Source: Thermocrispum municipale DSM 44069
GTDB taxonomy: Bacteria; Actinomycetota; Actinomycetes; Mycobacteriales; Pseudonocardiaceae
DNA length: 64,000 nucleotides
Reading direction: 5' to 3'
NCBI RefSeq assembly: GCF_000427825.1
Contig: NZ_KE386593.1
Location: forward strand, 281,253-345,252
The first letter of the stretch is position 1. Each line of letters opens with the position of its first letter. A program made the position numbers and the translations under genes. Below, in pieces: positions 62,258 to 64,000 of this stretch. Below the pieces are notes generated by a model. That model was not told where the DNA came from, did no database searches, and was given only the letters and a program-made list of their open reading frames with translations.

Positions 62258-62733
62258 ACGAACCTCCGCTCGACCGCTCGCCGTCACGCCAGCCGGCCTG
62301 TCGTTACCTATCCACCTCAACACGATCGTAGGCGGCGGTGTTCCCGCGCCGAGGGCGGCGCGCGCCACACCCACGCCAAAGCCTCCCGTTCGCGTGGCCG
62401 GCGCGGCCACTGGTGCAAGGCGGAGTGGGAAAGCATAGTGGGGCCGCGCAGCACGAGGGCAGGGCACACGGCACGGGGAACACCTGGCGCGCAGCTGGGC
62501 GACGCAGTCTGAAGACCAGGCCGGAAACGTGGCCGGGTCGGCGCCGCACGCGGAGATACCTGGTGCGGAGCCGGCGACTCCGGGAAGACCTGGTGTGGAC
62601 CACGCGGACGTGGCGGCACGAACAGCGGAAGTGGCCGGGGAGGGATCGGGCACAACCGCACCGAAGGTGCAGACACCGACGGGGACGCAACGCACGCGGC
62701 GTCAGGGCCCGGACTGGCAGGAGCAGACCGCGA
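62258..62733. other. gene-free spacer
   Basis: 476 bp between trxB and the anti-sigma gene. Open frames on both strands have no start signals or families; short repeated Gly/Arg-rich coding-like stretches may be decayed DNA. Confidence 0.55.
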
Positions 62734-63540
62734 TCAGCGGCCGAACTCCTTGTCCAGATAGACCGTCCCCGGGTTGTCCCCGCTGCAGTCGGGCGAGACA
62801 GCCACGATCCGGTACCGCGCGAGCTCCCCGGTGGTCAGCACGACGATGACCGCATCGTTGCCCTCGACCTTGCCCGGTTTGACCCCCACGGGTTGCCCCT
62901 GCACAGGGATGTCGTTCGCCTGCAGGCACGCTTCGAGACGCTCGCGGTCCCCGAGCGGGCCGTAATCCTGCACGCCCTGGATATCACCGAACGCGGCGGC
63001 CGGATTGCCCGGATCGACCACCACACCGGGGGGCGCGGCGTCGCCGGGGGCCTCCTGTGCGGGAGGCTGCGCACCCTGGTCGGCCAGCGGCGTGCCAGGT
63101 GTCGTGGTGCCAGGACTGAGCAACGCGACCGCCGCCACCGCTGCCGCCGCGGTCAGCAAGCCGGCACTCCAGCCCATGACCCTGTTGCGTCGCCGCCGCG
63201 CCGCCGCCAGGTCCAACACCGGCGCGACGTGTTCCTGCGAGGTCGCTTCACTGCTCTGCTGAGCCCCGCCCGCACGGGCCGCTTCGGCCGACAACGCCGC
63301 GTCGATGCGGGCGGCAACCTCGGCGGGCATCGGCGGCGCGGGAGCCTGCGCCAGGCCGGCCAAGTCCTCCTTCGTCCGGTCCAGCGCGGCCAACACGGCC
63401 ATCGCCTCCGGGTCCTGGCGGACTTGTGGCCACAGCTGCTCGGCCTGCGCTTCGTCGACGGCGCCAGCGTGCAGGTCGGCTAGCAGATCGACAGACCACG
63501 GCGGACCCATCGGCCCCCCTGGCTTGCCCATCTCGGTCAT
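62734..63540 (-). CDS. membrane anti-sigma factor-like protein
   Basis: 268 aa; ATG overlaps the sigma factor stop (ATGA). N-terminal cytoplasmic anti-sigma region (DLLADLHAGAVDEAQAEQLW, about 17-36), a Pro/Ala-rich helix, one membrane segment (about 121-141), then an extracytoplasmic domain with a Cys pair (LEACLQAND, SPDCSGD). Corresponds in position to RsmA of the SigM locus. Likely inhibits the upstream sigma factor at the membrane. Confidence 0.85.
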   Translation of the reverse strand: MTEMGKPGGPMGPPWSVDLLADLHAGAVDEAQAEQLWPQVRQDPEAMAVLAALDRTKEDLAGLAQAPAPPMPAEVAARIDAALSAEAARAGGAQQSSEATSQEHVAPVLDLAAARRRRNRVMGWSAGLLTAAAAVAAVALLSPGTTTPGTPLADQGAQPPAQEAPGDAAPPGVVVDPGNPAAAFGDIQGVQDYGPLGDRERLEACLQANDIPVQGQPVGVKPGKVEGNDAVIVVLTTGELARYRIVAVSPDCSGDNPGTVYLDKEFGR

Positions 63541-64000
63541 CGTCCCTCCCTATCGCGTGGCGCGTCTGCTCGTCCGCCACGTGCAGTGCCGGACGTGGCA
63601 CCGCGATTGCTATCGGAAATTGGGACGTTCGCATTTGCATCGGGGTTCCGCAGATGCCCGAGAACCTTTGCCAGTTTCGCGCGACCTCGAGCACACCTGC
63701 TCTTCACCGTGCCTTCGGCGATACCGAGCATCGAAGCCGTCTCCGACACCGAGTAGCCCTCCACGTCGACCAACACGATCGGCGCCCGCTGCTCGTCGGG
63801 GAGCTGGCGCAGGGCTTCGTCGATCAACATCCGGGTCTCGCGCTGACCCATCGAGTCACCTGGCGCGGCAGGCTCGCGATACTCGTCCGTCTCCGGCAAC
63901 GGCACGGTAGGGCGGGCCTGACGCTTGCGGATGCGGTCCAGGCACGCGTTCACCACGATGCGGTGCAACCACGTGCTGACCTGCGACTCCGCTCGGAACT
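63537..64000 (-). CDS. sigM: ECF sigma factor (SigM-like), 5' end outside the window
   Basis: Partial: 154 codons to the stop at 63537. Region 2.4 text FRAESQVSTWLHRIVVNACLDRIRKR starts in-frame at the window edge; region 4 shows RQLPDEQRAPIVLVDVEGYSVSETASMLGIAEGTVKSRCARGRAKLAKVL. A Ser/Asn/Arg-rich tail follows. Overlaps its anti-sigma gene by ATGA. Directs RNA polymerase to stress promoters; name by synteny with the trxB-cwlM locus. Confidence 0.85.
   Translation of the reverse strand, partial: FRAESQVSTWLHRIVVNACLDRIRKRQARPTVPLPETDEYREPAAPGDSMGQRETRMLIDEALRQLPDEQRAPIVLVDVEGYSVSETASMLGIAEGTVKSRCARGRAKLAKVLGHLRNPDANANVPISDSNRGATSGTARGGRADAPRDREGR

Overview
The window is high-GC actinobacterial chromosome centred on the replication origin. 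Gene content and order (dnaN-gnd-recF-dciA-gyrB-gyrA-DUF3566-tRNA-Ile-tRNA-Ala-ppiA-rhomboid-PH protein-crgA-sortase on one side; rpmH-rnpA-yidD-yidC-jag-rsmG-parA-parB ... amidase-trxA-trxB-anti-sigma-sigma on the other) match the mycobacterial/Pseudonocardiales plan. Extra regulators, many alternative GTG starts and the parS cluster fit a Pseudonocardiaceae-like genome, but the genus cannot be fixed from sequence alone.

Layout. 1-6.9 kb: cell-division and envelope genes (membrane protein, class E sortase homologue, crgA, PH protein, rhomboid, cyclophilin, a Lys/Ala-rich anchored protein, a DUF6918-type protein, two secreted low-complexity proteins). 6.9-20.3 kb: an accessory block with a 39-bp minisatellite, SDR/TetR, MarR/peroxiredoxin, enoyl-CoA hydratase, acyl-CoA ligase plus secreted hydrolase with a TetR regulator, a thioesterase, a PrmC-like methyltransferase, MBL hydrolase/AraC, and a TetR/MFS efflux pair with two perfect operators. 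20.39-35.33 kb: a 14.9-kb integrative element in the 3' half of tRNA-Ala(TGC), bounded by 43-bp direct repeats.

The element. A Tyr integrase lies next to attR. An XRE-Nudix-like regulator, a sugar epimerase-like SDR and an excisionase form one operon. A fully overlapping transfer operon encodes an HTH protein, VirD4-like coupling protein, DUF4913, truncated GGDEF protein, DUF2637 membrane protein, a 61-aa protein and a MobF relaxase-helicase. It also has a candidate oriT-like stem-loop and a mini-operon of very small proteins including a 24-aa Cys-rich peptide. No other type IV secretion genes are present, so it is probably mobilizable or uses a minimal transfer route. Two genes of the element share a duplicated structured leader. 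This module is the best candidate for something new.

35.4-64 kb: core replication region. oriC lies between dnaA and dnaN, but that interval is unusually long (2.1 kb) and holds an antisense CGNR zinc-finger gene, a 45-bp repeat array and a 19-bp perfect inverted repeat with a third copy. Right of dnaA are the ribosomal/RNase P/membrane-insertion operon, a parS cluster with rsmG-parA-parB, peptidoglycan-related genes, tandem off-origin DnaA boxes, thioredoxin system and an anti-sigma/sigma pair cut by the window end.
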